Source: Paenibacillus sp. cl123 (GTDB lineage Bacteria; Bacillota; Bacilli; Paenibacillales; NBRC-103111). Taken from it: a stretch of 64,000 nucleotides of DNA. The notes below the pieces were generated by a model, which was not told where the DNA came from, made no database searches, and saw only the letters and a program-made list of their open reading frames with translations. Position numbers and translations under genes: made by a program. The first letter of the stretch is position 1; each line of letters begins with the position of its first letter. The stretch lies in contig NZ_FMYY01000019.1 of assembly GCF_900101595.1 (NCBI RefSeq), positions 1 to 64,000 of the forward strand, written 5' to 3'. Positions 17,356 through 28,600 of the stretch are shown piece by piece.

Positions 17356-17847
17356 TCAGTGCGGCTTTTCCGGCTTCGAGCCGCAGTCGAAGGAAGCCGC
17401 TTCCAGCACGGATTGTATCGTATGCCGCTGCAAATACTGAAGCATCTGCCTCTCGGCTCCGGCCATTACCTGCCTGACCAGACATTCCTTGCCGCCCAAG
17501 CCCTGCGAAGGAGCAAGCTCTGCCGTCTTCGCCTCATAGAATAACTGATGGCGCTGCTCGCTCATCTCGAAGCATTCGTACAGTGGCTGACGGCCTTCGA
17601 CAACCTGGATGACCTCGAGAAATGTAATCTCATCGGCTGGCTTCGCCAGCTCGTAACCGCCGCTTGCGCCGGTCACCGCTCGCACGATGCCGTCCTGCCG
17701 CAGCTTGGACATGACCTTGGACAAGTAGCTCACGGATACTCCAAGGAGGCCCGAAAGCTCTTTGATCCCCACATAAGAACCGCGTTCCGCACGCGCCAAG
17801 TGAATCAAGGCATGCAGCGCATACCCGGTGCTTTTGGAAAACTGCAT
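17356..17847 (-). CDS. Rrf2-family transcriptional regulator
   Basis: 163 residues. The N-terminal winged HTH is typical (FSKSTGYALHALIHLARAE, KELSGLLGVSVSYLSKVMSKLRQDGIV, GASGGYELAKP). Three Cys residues follow (YECFE, GKECL, FDCGS), but they do not show the tight C-x-C cluster of Fe-S IscR/NsrR, so redox sensing through thiols, as in the YwnA/CymR branch, is possible. It is the first gene of the operon with the reductase and VOC genes and probably represses it. Confidence 0.9.
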   Translation of the reverse strand: MQFSKSTGYALHALIHLARAERGSYVGIKELSGLLGVSVSYLSKVMSKLRQDGIVRAVTGASGGYELAKPADEITFLEVIQVVEGRQPLYECFEMSEQRHQLFYEAKTAELAPSQGLGGKECLVRQVMAGAERQMLQYLQRHTIQSVLEAASFDCGSKPEKPH

Positions 17848-17879
17848 AATTTGCGCCTCTCTTTGGTGAAAGATTGCGT

Positions 17880-17932
17880 CCGTATTATGGACTCATTGTA
17901 TCCATTATAGACAATTGGTATCCATTATTCAA
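17880..17932 (-). promoter_or_regulatory. Sigma-A promoter with repeated candidate Rrf2 operator
   Basis: Reading the minus strand, TTGAAT (17927-17932), a 17-bp spacer and TATAAT (17904-17909) form a near-consensus sigma-A promoter. ATAATGGATAC occurs twice, once in the spacer and once overlapping the -10, and an inverted GTCCATAAT lies just downstream, an arrangement well suited to repression by the adjacent Rrf2 protein. Confidence 0.65.
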
Positions 17933-17952
17933 GCGCGGCTGCATATTAAATT

Positions 17953-17979
17953 GCCGGAAGCTCTCAGGCAGCTTCCGGC
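17953..17979 (-). terminator. Terminator of the ECF operon
   Basis: A perfect 10-bp stem (GCCGGAAGCT / AGCTTCCGGC) with a 7-base loop lies directly after the S-component stop and is followed on the minus strand by AATTTAAT. Confidence 0.7.
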
Positions 17980-17980
17980 A

Positions 17981-18709
17981 TTAAGGATCAAGCAGCCCAT
18001 ATTTGTGCTTGATCCTCTCCAGCTTCTCTATCATCGGTCCCCCGATCAGGAACAGGAAAAACACGGTCGCGCCTGCATGCACCAGATCAAACCAGAAGCC
18101 CGACGCATACGCGGCCAGCAGCGCCTCCCTGGACAGCCCGGAGGCAACCATCAATACGGAGCTCAGATTAATCAGCCCTCCGTACAGAATCCATGTCGCC
18201 AAGCCGCCGAAAAAGCATAGGGAGAGCCGGCTTTTCCGCAGCCAGCCCTTCTTGAACAGGATACCGGCCGCAAAGCCGATGATGCCGAAGCCGAACATCT
18301 GCCACGGCGTCCATGGTCCTTGTCCGAAGAAAAAATTGGACACGAAGGCGGCGGCGGCCCCTACGAGAAAGCCCGCTTCCGCGCCGAAGCACACGCCTGC
18401 GATAATCACGATCGCTGCCACGGGCTTGAACTGCGGCAGCATGAAGAAGGCTCCACGGCCGGCCACGGCGATGGCGGCCAGCACGGCGATCACGATCAGC
18501 TCTCTGGCCTGCGGCTTGCGGGCTTCGAACGTCAGGGCGAAAGGAATCATCGTGTACCCGATGATCAGCAGGCTGATAAAATAATATTTCCGGTCATCGA
18601 GCACGAAGATGCCCAGCCCTATCGTCGCCGGGATGACGAGCAGGATAAGCAGGGCCGACCAGATCGTCCGCCGGCTTAGACTCCGGCCTCCGTCATGCTG
18701 CTTCGGCAT
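17981..18709 (-). CDS. ECF transporter S component (substrate-binding membrane protein)
   Basis: 242 residues with about six hydrophobic segments. It has the S-component pattern AAAAFVSNFFFGQGPWTPWQMFGFG and an earlier segment (AAIAVAGRGAFFMLPQFKP) typical of proteins that bind small vitamins in the membrane. The start at 18709 is preferred because AGGAGGTGATC, a near-perfect anti-16S site, lies upstream inside the end of the ATPase gene; the two genes overlap by 34 nt. Substrate: the operon begins with a cobalamin riboswitch, so cobalamin or a cobalamin precursor is the best guess. Confidence 0.85.
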   Translation of the reverse strand: MPKQHDGGRSLSRRTIWSALLILLVIPATIGLGIFVLDDRKYYFISLLIIGYTMIPFALTFEARKPQARELIVIAVLAAIAVAGRGAFFMLPQFKPVAAIVIIAGVCFGAEAGFLVGAAAAFVSNFFFGQGPWTPWQMFGFGIIGFAAGILFKKGWLRKSRLSLCFFGGLATWILYGGLINLSSVLMVASGLSREALLAAYASGFWFDLVHAGATVFFLFLIGGPMIEKLERIKHKYGLLDP

Positions 18710-20478
18710 AACTCGATCACCTCCTCCGCCGTCACGGCATCGCTCCATATATGGCGAGCCATCCGGTTAGCCGCAGTCGTGTAGAAGCTGTTGCCTGCGA
18801 AGAAAGACTTCGCCGGCTTCGAGGTCATAACGCTGCCGTCGAAGAACATCGCGCATTCCTCTCCGTATTTGGCGCAAAATTCAATATCATGGGATACCAG
18901 GACGATGGTCATCCCTTCCTCATGCAGCCGCCTCAGCAATGAGCCCAGCTTGGCCTTGAAGCTGCTGTCCAGCCCCTTGGTCGGCTCGTCCAGCAGTAAA
19001 ATCTTCGGCTCCAGCAGCAGCACCTTGGCCAGCGCGGCCCGCTGCTGCTCGCCTCCGCTCAGGTCATAAGGATGCCGAAGCAGCAAGCGCTCCAGCTCAG
19101 CGAGACGGATGACCGCGTCTACCTTCCTGCGCTTTTCCTGCGGACTGAGAGGCGTGCCGGACAGCATCTCATACAGATCCAGCTCCACGGTCTTCTTGAC
19201 GAACAGCGCGGCGGGATTTTGCGGCAGCGCCCCCAGCCCGCCCTGCACGGCAACAGGCCCGCTCCCTCTTCTGGCCGGATTGACGCCTTGTACCAGCACC
19301 TTGCCCCGGTAAGGCCGGAGGATACCGCTGATGAGCGACAGGGCCGTCGTCTTGCCGGCGCCATTGCCGCCGACGATGCAATAAAACTGACCCTCCCGGA
19401 TGTCCAAGGACAAGTCCTTGATCGTATCGTCGCCAACCTTGTCGTACCGGAACCAGACATCCCTGAACTGAATGACGGCTGGCCGTTTGGCCATGGCTGC
19501 GGTGGCGGCAGAGACATTGGCTGCTGCCTTGGCTTCGGCTGCGGCTTCAGCTCCGGCTCCAGCCGCGGCGGTCCGGCCTTCGGCAGACATGCTCCACTCC
19601 GCCGGCGCTTGGTCCGCGAGGCATTCCCGGCCGCTCACGGATCGCGTGCCTTCGACCCAGCCGCTGAGCCATTGTCTGCCCGCCTTGACCGTAAGCGGGC
19701 CCTCCCCCTCCCCGGCGACACCGGCATGAATCTGCATCGGCGCCGGCATGGACGCGAACATCGGATGCCGCAAGGAGCGCAGCAGCCCGCCTGCCTGGGC
19801 CGGAGGCCCGTCCGCATGCACGGCTCCGCCGTCCAGCACGATGAGCCGGTCCGCGATCGGCAGCACCTCCTCCAGCCGGTGCTCGCTCATGATCACAGTC
19901 GTTCCCAATTCCCGGTTCAGCTTGCTCACCGTCTCCAGAAAATCCGCTGCCGCGATCGGGTCCAGCTGGGAGGTCGGCTCATCGAGAATGAGCACGGAAG
20001 GCTGCATAACCATGATCGAAGCCAGATTGAGCAGCTGCTTCTGGCCTCCCGACAGCTCCGTTACACGCTTGTGGAACCAGCTCTGAATGCCGAAAAAGCT
20101 GGCCATCTCCGCAACCCGCAGCCGGATGGTCCGCTGGTCGCAGCCCAGGCTCTCCAATCCGAAGGCCAGCTCATGCCATACCTTATCCGTCACCAGCTGG
20201 TTATCGGGGCTTTGGAACACAAAGCCGATGTCAGCGGCCTGGGTGCGCTGATCCGCCTCCTGCAGCGGACGTCCGCGGAAGAGAACTTCTCCGCTGCGGC
20301 TGCCGTGCGGCGTAAGCACGGTCTTCAGATGCCGGAGCAGCGTGCTCTTGCCGCAGCCGGATTGGCCGCACAAGGCGATGAACTCCCCTCCGCGGATCGA
20401 AAGGTCGATAGCGGACAGAGCGGCCGTCTCCTGCTGCGGGAAAGCAAAGCTTAGCTCCCGGATGCGGTAAATCTCCAT
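18676..20478 (-). CDS. Fused ECF transporter ATPase (EcfA-EcfA')
   Basis: 600 residues, two complete ABC ATPase domains in one chain. Domain 1: Walker A GQSGCGKST, Q-loop VFQSPDNQLV, signature LSGGQKQ, Walker B VLILDEPTSQLD. Domain 2: GGNGAGKTT, ALPQNPAALF, LSGGEQQR, ILLLDEPTKGLD. They are joined by a linker of roughly 90-100 residues that is Ala-rich near its end. In most ECF systems the two ATPases are separate; a fused form is seen in YkoD-like dedicated systems. The start at 20478 has GGAGGAG and overlaps the EcfT gene by 28 nt. It powers EcfT and the S component. Confidence 0.92.
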   Translation of the reverse strand: MEIYRIRELSFAFPQQETAALSAIDLSIRGGEFIALCGQSGCGKSTLLRHLKTVLTPHGSRSGEVLFRGRPLQEADQRTQAADIGFVFQSPDNQLVTDKVWHELAFGLESLGCDQRTIRLRVAEMASFFGIQSWFHKRVTELSGGQKQLLNLASIMVMQPSVLILDEPTSQLDPIAAADFLETVSKLNRELGTTVIMSEHRLEEVLPIADRLIVLDGGAVHADGPPAQAGGLLRSLRHPMFASMPAPMQIHAGVAGEGEGPLTVKAGRQWLSGWVEGTRSVSGRECLADQAPAEWSMSAEGRTAAAGAGAEAAAEAKAAANVSAATAAMAKRPAVIQFRDVWFRYDKVGDDTIKDLSLDIREGQFYCIVGGNGAGKTTALSLISGILRPYRGKVLVQGVNPARRGSGPVAVQGGLGALPQNPAALFVKKTVELDLYEMLSGTPLSPQEKRRKVDAVIRLAELERLLLRHPYDLSGGEQQRAALAKVLLLEPKILLLDEPTKGLDSSFKAKLGSLLRRLHEEGMTIVLVSHDIEFCAKYGEECAMFFDGSVMTSKPAKSFFAGNSFYTTAANRMARHIWSDAVTAEEVIELCRSSMTEAGV

Positions 20479-21344
20479 TTGATCTCCTCCAGCAATTGTA
20501 TGAGCACAGGAAGCGGGCACAGCAGGCCATAAGCGGCATATACCGCCAAACTCGGCAAGGACAGCTCCGGCAGACGGATCGACGGGAAAAAGCGCATCGT
20601 ATTGTACCCTGCACAAGCGCCCGCGCCCACGATCAGCATCAGACCGAACAAAACCGCGGATACGGCTTGATCCCTCCGGTCGAACCGGAAAAGGGCGAAG
20701 CTTGTCCGGCCAGGCAGGCCGTACCCCCGGGATTTCATCGAATCGGCGGTCTCGATCGCGTTCTCCAGCGCCCACGTCGTCATCATCGAGAGAATGCGGA
20801 CTCCGTTGCGCGCCCGCTCCAGGACACCGCCCTGCCCTGCGCTCCTGCCTATACTGGCCTGGGCGTTCGCTATGATCCGGATCTGCTCCCCGTACCGGGG
20901 GACAAAGCGAAGCGTCATGGAGAAAACCAAGGAAAGGGCGGGCCAAAGCCTCCCGAACAAATAAATGAATTTATCCGAGGTCATCACGACGTTATAGCAG
21001 GAAAACCATATAATAACAGTCACATACATGCATGCCGCCGCCAGTCCGTATGCCAGGGATTCGAGCGTTATCGGATTGCCGCTGGGCAAATAGGCCAGAA
21101 TCGTGATCCCCGCATGGTTAAACAACGGGTTGACGACCGCCATCAGCAGAAGCAGCGGCGCCATATACAGCAGATTGAATCTGGCCGCCCTCTTTCCTCT
21201 CAGCAGCAAGGCGTAGGCGCTCGCGCTCAGAAGCGCTATAGCTTGCAGCACCGGATGCATAAAGATCATGCTGCCTACGATAACGGTTGTAAAATAAACA
21301 AAATTGACAGCGGGATGGAAGCTTGAGAAAGCGTCGCGCATCAT
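20451..21344 (-). CDS. ECF transporter transmembrane component EcfT (CbiQ-like)
   Basis: 297 residues with 5-6 membrane segments. The EcfT coupling helices are visible: SIGRSAGQGGVLERARNGVRIL and the motif SMKSRGYGLPGRT, which matches the family's ARG-type signature that docks on the ATPases. The start is the ATG of an ATGA overlap with the DUF4430 gene stop (21341-21344); a second ATG follows immediately. It transmits ATPase movement to the S component. Confidence 0.88.
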   Translation of the reverse strand: MMRDAFSSFHPAVNFVYFTTVIVGSMIFMHPVLQAIALLSASAYALLLRGKRAARFNLLYMAPLLLLMAVVNPLFNHAGITILAYLPSGNPITLESLAYGLAAACMYVTVIIWFSCYNVVMTSDKFIYLFGRLWPALSLVFSMTLRFVPRYGEQIRIIANAQASIGRSAGQGGVLERARNGVRILSMMTTWALENAIETADSMKSRGYGLPGRTSFALFRFDRRDQAVSAVLFGLMLIVGAGACAGYNTMRFFPSIRLPELSLPSLAVYAAYGLLCPLPVLIQLLEEIKWRFTASGS

Positions 21345-22501
21345 CCCCCGCCTCCCGCCGCCGCAGGATCTCCGCCGATGTCGCGCCCCAGATCGCAGGT
21401 ATAAAGCCATTCCACGGTATCGCCGTCCTTGAGCGGATACCGGCTGCTTCCATAATTGGGGAACCAGCCGTTTACCCTGTACATCCAGCCGCTCAGCTCT
21501 CCGCAGTCAAATTCATAAATATTATGGATGCCTTCGATATAATGGCTGTTATAGACAGGCGTCATGGCAAACTCCATATGAATCTTATGCTTCTTCATCT
21601 CTCTCAGCAGCACATCGAACACCGACTCTCCTTCGTAGAAAACGACCTGCTGAGGCTTGTAGATCAAGCAATCTTCCGGCAAAATATCCTTCTTATCCGG
21701 ATCAAGCCGATCCAGATTATTCAAGATGGCCTTGCAGCTGACGGACAGGGTGACCGTCCCCTCCTTCGTCTTGTCGATCTTGGCATCCTGCCACTCGACC
21801 GGCTGCGGCTTCCCCTTGGGAACCGTCTCCGTGAGGGAATTGCCCTTGGGAGATTCAGTCCCCCGGGCCGCCCTATCCTCTTCGCCGGACGAGGCTATGG
21901 TTCCGGCTGTGCCTGCGCCGCCGCCAGGCGCAAGCTCGGATCGCGGCTCAGCCTGGCTTTCCTTCCCGCCTATACCGGGCAGAGCCGCATCAGCCGAAAC
22001 GCCGCCGGACTTCCCGGCCGGTGCAGCCTCCGGCCGGGAAGTCTCCGCATTGCCGCCCTTCGCTCCGCGACCCGCAGCCTCTGCGGTCGGCCCCGGCTGC
22101 TGCGCAAGCGAGTCCCCGACCGGGCTGTTCTTCGGCGAAGCAGCCGCTTCACCGGACTCGCCGGCCGGCAGCTTATCCGGCGGTGTTGCTTCCAGCTGAC
22201 CGCTCCCGCCCTCAGCCGCTGCTCCGGTTTCACTCCCGGCTCGCTCCCCGAACCGGGCTCCGGTCTCGTCTCCCAATCCGGCGCCGGTTCCCGCCGCGTT
22301 CCCGTTCTCCGATTCTGCCCCAGCAGCTCTGCTCCCGGCTTGACTCGAAGCTTCGGGCGAAGCCATCCTGCCCGGTCCATACGCCTCGGGACCTCCGGCA
22401 GCCTGTCTGCCCGTATGACTCGGGTTGTCTCCGCCCCAGAAGAAGGCGATGACCAGAAGCCCGATCACCGCCAGAGCAGCCAGCCATTTTTTCCTCGACA
22501 T
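21341..22501 (-). CDS. Membrane-tethered DUF4430 (transcobalamin C-terminal-like) protein
   Basis: 386 residues. One N-terminal membrane anchor (WLAALAVIGLLVIAFFWGG) without a clear cleavage site is followed by about 210 residues of low-complexity Ala/Gly/Glu/Pro/Ser linker. A DUF4430 domain follows (about 250-370; VFYEGESVFDVLLREMKKH, GELSGWMYRVNGWFPNYG, LKDGDTVEWLY). DUF4430 is the fold of the C-terminal beta domain of transcobalamin/intrinsic factor. The linker is long enough to reach well into the wall, so it may relay ligand from the large SLH protein to the ECF transporter (inference). The gene is coupled to ecfT by a 4-nt overlap. Confidence 0.82.
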   Translation of the reverse strand: MSRKKWLAALAVIGLLVIAFFWGGDNPSHTGRQAAGGPEAYGPGRMASPEASSQAGSRAAGAESENGNAAGTGAGLGDETGARFGERAGSETGAAAEGGSGQLEATPPDKLPAGESGEAAASPKNSPVGDSLAQQPGPTAEAAGRGAKGGNAETSRPEAAPAGKSGGVSADAALPGIGGKESQAEPRSELAPGGGAGTAGTIASSGEEDRAARGTESPKGNSLTETVPKGKPQPVEWQDAKIDKTKEGTVTLSVSCKAILNNLDRLDPDKKDILPEDCLIYKPQQVVFYEGESVFDVLLREMKKHKIHMEFAMTPVYNSHYIEGIHNIYEFDCGELSGWMYRVNGWFPNYGSSRYPLKDGDTVEWLYTCDLGRDIGGDPAAAGGGG

Positions 22502-22649
22502 GGCTTATCACACCTTATACTCAGTTAGCTCCGCAGCCCGGCATCACCCTGCTCAAACCTTCCTTCGGCCTGAGCCCTCCGGCAAGCTTCATCGGACCAG
22601 CTCCATAAGCCTATCCGTTATTGTTTGCCGAGTTGGCCGTCACAGCTTC

Positions 22650-25600
22650 CTACTTCACATCGGTCATATCGTACAAGCGGTTTTTGCCTTGCAGCATACG
22701 GTCGAAAGCGACAAGGGCGTACAGCGCCTGATCGGTTGCCAGCGGATCGACTGTGCCCGGCTTGGCGCCGCCGTTGTCTACCCCATCCGGCTTCACATGG
22801 TAGAAGCCGCCACCGGGCGCGGCGAAGCCCAGCAGAGCGTCCACGGCCGAGCTGCCGTTCTTGATAAATCTGGCATCCGTATGCGGATTGATGCCGAGGC
22901 CGGACAAGGCGGTCACCACTTGGGCGACGCTTTCGGAATTGGCCGACTCCCCGCTCGCATACCCGCCGTCCGCCGTCTGAGCCTTGGACAGCCAACCAAT
23001 CGCGCGATCTATCGCAGCCTTCGCGTCCTTATTCGATTCGTAATAAGGAGTCAGCGCCTGGACAACCATCGCCGTAATGTCCGCATCGGCCACAGTCGCT
23101 TGCTCGCCAAGCGCCCAGCCTCCCCCGGACAGCTCCCGGTCCAATATAAACTTGATCAGCAGCTCTCTTGTCGTCTGTGTCTTCACGCCTTCCGGCTTAG
23201 GGATCTCGTAACCTTTGCTGTCCAGGGCGATCAGGGCAAAGATAGGGCCGTTGATCCCTTGCTTGATTAACGCATCATAGTCCGCAAGCCGTTCCCTCAA
23301 GTTGTAGCCGGCTGCCTCATCCACGTTCTTGCCGATCGAGGTCAGAGCAAGGATAACCCGGTTATACTCGGTGTATTTGACCGCATGCAGCTTGCCTTCC
23401 TGCTCCTTCAAACGCTTCTCGACATTGGCATAATACTTGGCATAGTAAGCATCGGGGACGGGGATGCCGGAGCGGGCCAGAGCCAGCACCGTCCAATCCC
23501 CGCCGATCGTGCCGATAGTCGGATCGGTTACCGTCTGCTGCAGATAAGCCGCCGTAGCGCCGATCTGCTTGGAGGCAGCCTCATGCTGCAGCCGCTCGGG
23601 CTGCTCAGACGGGGCAGGAGGGAGGGGCTCCTGCGGAGCCGCCTCCTTGTAGCGATAAGCTCTCATGGCGACGACGGCCGCCATCTCCCGGGTGACTTCG
23701 CCGCCCGGCTGGAATCGGTTGTCCCATCCCGACATCAGCTCGTGCGCGATGACGGACTGTACTTCCGCCTTGGCCCAGTCCGCCACCTCGTCGATATCCG
23801 CCGGCGCAGCCGTCTGCGCTCCAGCGGCGGGAAGAGCAAGCCCTCTGGCCACGATAACCGCCAGCTCTTCACGGCTGAGCAGGTCATTCGGATAGAACCG
23901 GTCATTATAGCCCGTCACGATTCCCGCTTGAGCAGCAGCCCCTACATAAGGATAGAACCAATCTTCAGCTGTAACGTCATGGAAGCCTGCGGCTGGAGCC
24001 GCATCCGTATCCAGTCCCAGCACACCGGACAGCATCTTGGCGAATTCCGCTCGCGTCACGGCCGACTTCGGATTAAACCGGCCGTAGCTGCCGCCGCTGA
24101 CGAAGCCTTGCTGCGTAGCTTCTCCGATCGCATCTACCGCCCAATCGGCGATCGAAGAGGCATCCGCGTACAGCGCCTCCAGACCGGCAGGCTGCTCCTT
24201 CACCGGCTGTTCAGCCACCCTCGTATAAGTCACCAGCGCTGCCAGATGATTTGTTTTGATCACCAGGTCCTGGCCTTGGACAAAAGCGTAAGCGGCCTTT
24301 TCCCGGCCTTTCACAGCTTTGGCGCCTTCCGCTTCCGAATCATACAAGACGATCGGTGTAAACGTATCGCCCTCGATCAGGCCGGCGAGCTGGTCCTTGG
24401 CCTTGCGGATCACGATCGATACCGGCTTATCGAACACCGGCGGCTGACCGGCGCTGCCCAGCGCATAAGCATGGCTTAGCTTGACCGGCTTGGCATCGCT
24501 GCCCTCTTGCCCGTTGCGAACCAACTCCAGCAGCTTGGCATCGCTCGCGTTCAGGGCGGTCAGCAGCTCGACTTGACGCTCGCCGGACTTCAGCGCCGTC
24601 CCCTTGTCCACCGTAACCGTCACATCGCCGCGGACGGCGGTCAGAGCAGGGAGACTGTCCTTGACCTCATCCAGGTTCAGGATCACCTTCGCCTTGACAT
24701 TCGGGATGTTGACGGTGACCAGTTCCTTGTCCTTATGCTCCTTCGTGATCTTCACGACATAGTCGCTCGTAATATCGGACGGAATATCGATGACCGTCTT
24801 GTTAGCGGCAGGAGCGGCTCCTCCGCCTCCTCCTGCGCCTGTAGCGGGCTGGCCCGTTGTCGGCGACTTGAGGTCTTCTCCCATATCTTTGGAATAACGC
24901 CATCTGACAATGTCTCCATCTTTAAGCTGGAATTCACTTGCGCCCTTATTCGGCATATCGTCATTCACATAGTACAGCCAGCCGCTGACTGGACCATGGT
25001 CGAACTCCCTGTCACCGTCAATCGATTCGACATAAATGCTGTTACGAACAGAGTCCCACCTAGCTTCATAACGAATTCCGCGGCTGTCGAGCTCCCGCTT
25101 CAGCAGACTCCAGGCCGTATCCCCGCTTCTTAGCGCCACGCGGGTCGGAGGAATCACGTCATCCTTCTGAATCGCGCGCTTCTCGACAGACAGTGTAACC
25201 GTACCTGTCGGCGGAGGGTCCGTTTCCCCTCCTCCTCCGCCGCCTGGATTCCCCGAAGCCGACGAAGTAAATGCAATAAAGTCCGTGAAGTGCTTTGTCT
25301 TGACGATCAGATTTTCTCCGCTGTCATACGCATACTCTTGCTTGCCGCCGGCAAGCCCGGCTTGGTCGTCCGCTACCTTCTGAATAAGGCTCGGCACCCC
25401 GTTCTGAATAAACGCGGCTTCCTTGCCCTTCATACCGGCTAGCGTCAGCGTAACGAATTCATTGAACTGTACAGCCCCGCTGCCGCCGAGCGTGATCGCC
25501 TGATGGACCGCGTCCAGCTTCCGTCCGCCGGCAAGCAAGCTGCCTACTTGCTGGCTCAGCCCGGAATCGGCCTTATCTCTGGAGGTGATCAGCTCGAGCG

Positions 25601-28600
25601 AGGAAGCATCGCCGGATTCGATCCTGGCTCCCTTGGGAATAAGCATCGACACCGGCCCCTTGACCGCCGCAAGCTGAGGCAAGGGACTATTCGCAGGCAA
25701 GCTGACACGGATAACGGCTCCGCTCGCCTCTGGAATGTTCACCGTAATCTCTTTATTTGCATCCGCACTCGTGATCGGGATCGTATACGGCTTGTTGTCC
25801 GCCGGAATATCGATCCGCGGCTGATCGCCGCCCGGCAAAGGAAGCTCCTCGCTGCCCGGCTCGACCACAGCAACGTCCGTCATATCATAAAGACGGTTCT
25901 TCTTGTTCGCCAGCCGGTCGTAGGCTATGAGGGCGTGCGTGCCTTGATCGGTAGCTATCGCGTCGATCCGCCCCGACTTGACATGCCGGAAGCCGCCGTC
26001 CGGCGAGCCAAACGTCAGCAAGGCATCCATTACCGACCGGCCATTTTTAACAAATCGCTCATCGCCGCTTGCATCTATACCTATAGCGGATAAAGCGGCG
26101 ATCACCTGCGACAGGCTTTCGCTGCTTGTGCTTCCGAAGCTGGAATAGCTGCCGTCGCCGTTCTGGGACTTGGCGAGCCACACGACTGCCCGATTAACGG
26201 CTTCCGTGACATTTTCCTTCTTCTCGTAATCCGGCGCAAGCGCCTGGATCGCCATGGCGGTTATATCGACATCCGCCTTCTTGCCGCCGGTCAACGACCA
26301 CCCGCCTGCATCGCTTGTTCCCTTGCCGGCTTCATAGCTAAGGATGGTTTCCACCAGATTATCCCTGGTCGCCTGCTTCTTGCCCTCGGCTGCGGCGGGA
26401 ATCGCATAATTTCGGCTATCGAGCGCGAGCAGGGCGTATATAGGTCCGTTGAGTCCTTGCTTGAGAATATAATCATAGTCCGACAGCGCCTTCGTAAGGT
26501 CATAGCCGTCGACATCGCGGGGATCTTTCCCGATCGCCGTCAATGCGAGAATCGCTCTCGCATGCTCCGTGCTTTTGTTTTTGTCCAGCACGCCATTATT
26601 TGAGTCTGTTAATCGCTTCACTTCGCTGACTACGTTGCTGTAGTAAAGCTCATAGTAGCCGTCCGGCACCGGGTGATTGGCACGTGCCATAGCCAGCACC
26701 GACCAATCTCCGCTCACTGTCCCGAACTTCGGCTTGTCAACGGTCTTCAGCAAATATGCCAGATTGGCTGAAAGCTGCTCTTGAGGCGTAGCGGTGTGCG
26801 GAACCGAATAATTGACGCTTAAGGTTAACTCAGCCGTATTGCCGCTCGAGTCTGCCGCCGTGATCCGGATCGTATTGGTCCCCGGAACCAGCGTCGCCCG
26901 ATAACCCCCGTGATCTCCGGAGAGGACCTTGCCATTCAGCGTTACTGCCGGCGTAATCGGCTCGGCTGAGTTATCCGTCACCTTTACCTGAAAGTTCAGC
27001 TCAGGCTGGGATACTTCCTGACCGTTTAAGACCCCGGTTACCTGAATATCCGGCTTGACTGTATCCGGCTCTTCAGGAAACTCCTGTCTGTAATCATCCG
27101 TATATCGCAGTATGATCGAAGCATCTCGTGTGAGGGTATAATCTCCCATGCCTACGTTGGGATAGCTTCCATCTACCCTATAAAGCCAGCCGCTGTTAGG
27201 GCCGCCGTCAAATGCCCCCAACCCGCCGACACTTGAGATATATACGCCGCCGTTGTCATCAAAGGACACGCCCGCTTCGTCCAGCGCTCGGGCGATAACA
27301 GCCGCGGCCGTCTGGCCCTTCGCCACGGTCAGCGTCCTTGCCGGCAGGCTGACGTCCTTGCCCGCAGCCGCACTGTAGCCTTCCACGGCGAACGATACCG
27401 CAATCGTCTCCGCTTGAACCAGACCCTGGTAGGCGGCGTTCAATGCCGCCAGCGCGCTGCTTGCATGATACGCGATCGCGCCGCTGTCAGCCGCTACCTG
27501 CTTGGCCAGCTTCAGCTTCTGCTGCAGCGTCTGCCAGCTCGCGTCTGTGTAAATGCCTTGCTTTAGAACCTCGATCTCGGCGATTGCGGCGTTCAGCGCC
27601 GTCTTGTCGGCTATCGCCGTGATGTCCTGCTCGTAGTCGTCCGTATAGACAAACGTGATCGCATCGGCGTTTTTGAGCACATAATCCCCGATGCCTTCCA
27701 TGGCAAATTGTCCGTTGACCAGATACATCCAGCCGCTCTTGATGCCGCCGTCTCCTACTGCCAATCCGCCGATACTGGTAATATAATTGCCGCTTTCATT
27801 CACGAACGAAACGCCGCGCTCGTTCAGCAGCTTCCCGATGGCGTAAGCGGCGGACTTGCCGTTTTCCACCACCATATCCGACAGAGCCAGCGTAACGCTT
27901 TTGCCGGCTGTGGCGCTATACCCGCTTATAGTCAGGGAAGCGGAGATCGTTTGCGGCTCCGCAGTCTTGTTTTCCAGTCCGCGGATAGCGGATGTCAGCG
28001 CCGATAGCGCAAGATCCACCTCTTGCTGGGTGGCCGCGTCGTTCCCGGCGGCGATCCTGGCTGCCGCCAAGCTGCCGGTCAGCGTCTGCCAGCTGGCTTC
28101 GGTATACGGCCCCGGAGCCAGCTTCTCCGCGTCGCTTATGGCTGCATACAGCGCTGTTTTATCCGCCGTTGCGGACTCCGAGCCTTTCGTAATGCTCAGC
28201 ACATATATTTTGGGAGCATGAATGCCGTCCTGGGCGATTACCCGGACCAGCTTGGGCTTGCTTTCGCTCAGCGTAATCTCTTTATCGACTTCCGTCCCGG
28301 CTTCGCCCCTCTGATTGTTGACGAATACAGTCGAAGCGCTGCCCTTGGCCGTAAGCTTGATCTTATCGGCGTTGATGCGAATATGCTCATAGGCGTAAAC
28401 GCCCGCTGTAACGTAAACCTCCTTCGTTACCGGTACGTCCGTGCCTACCCCTCGCAGAACGATGCCGGTCAGATCGGCTGTCTCCTGGACATCCTCGTTC
28501 GGAGATACCTTATGCAGCGCCGAGATTTCGGGGCCGATCTCTCCGAGTGCGCCGCCGTCCATCTGTACGACGTTATATACCTTGACATAGCTGACGCTGC

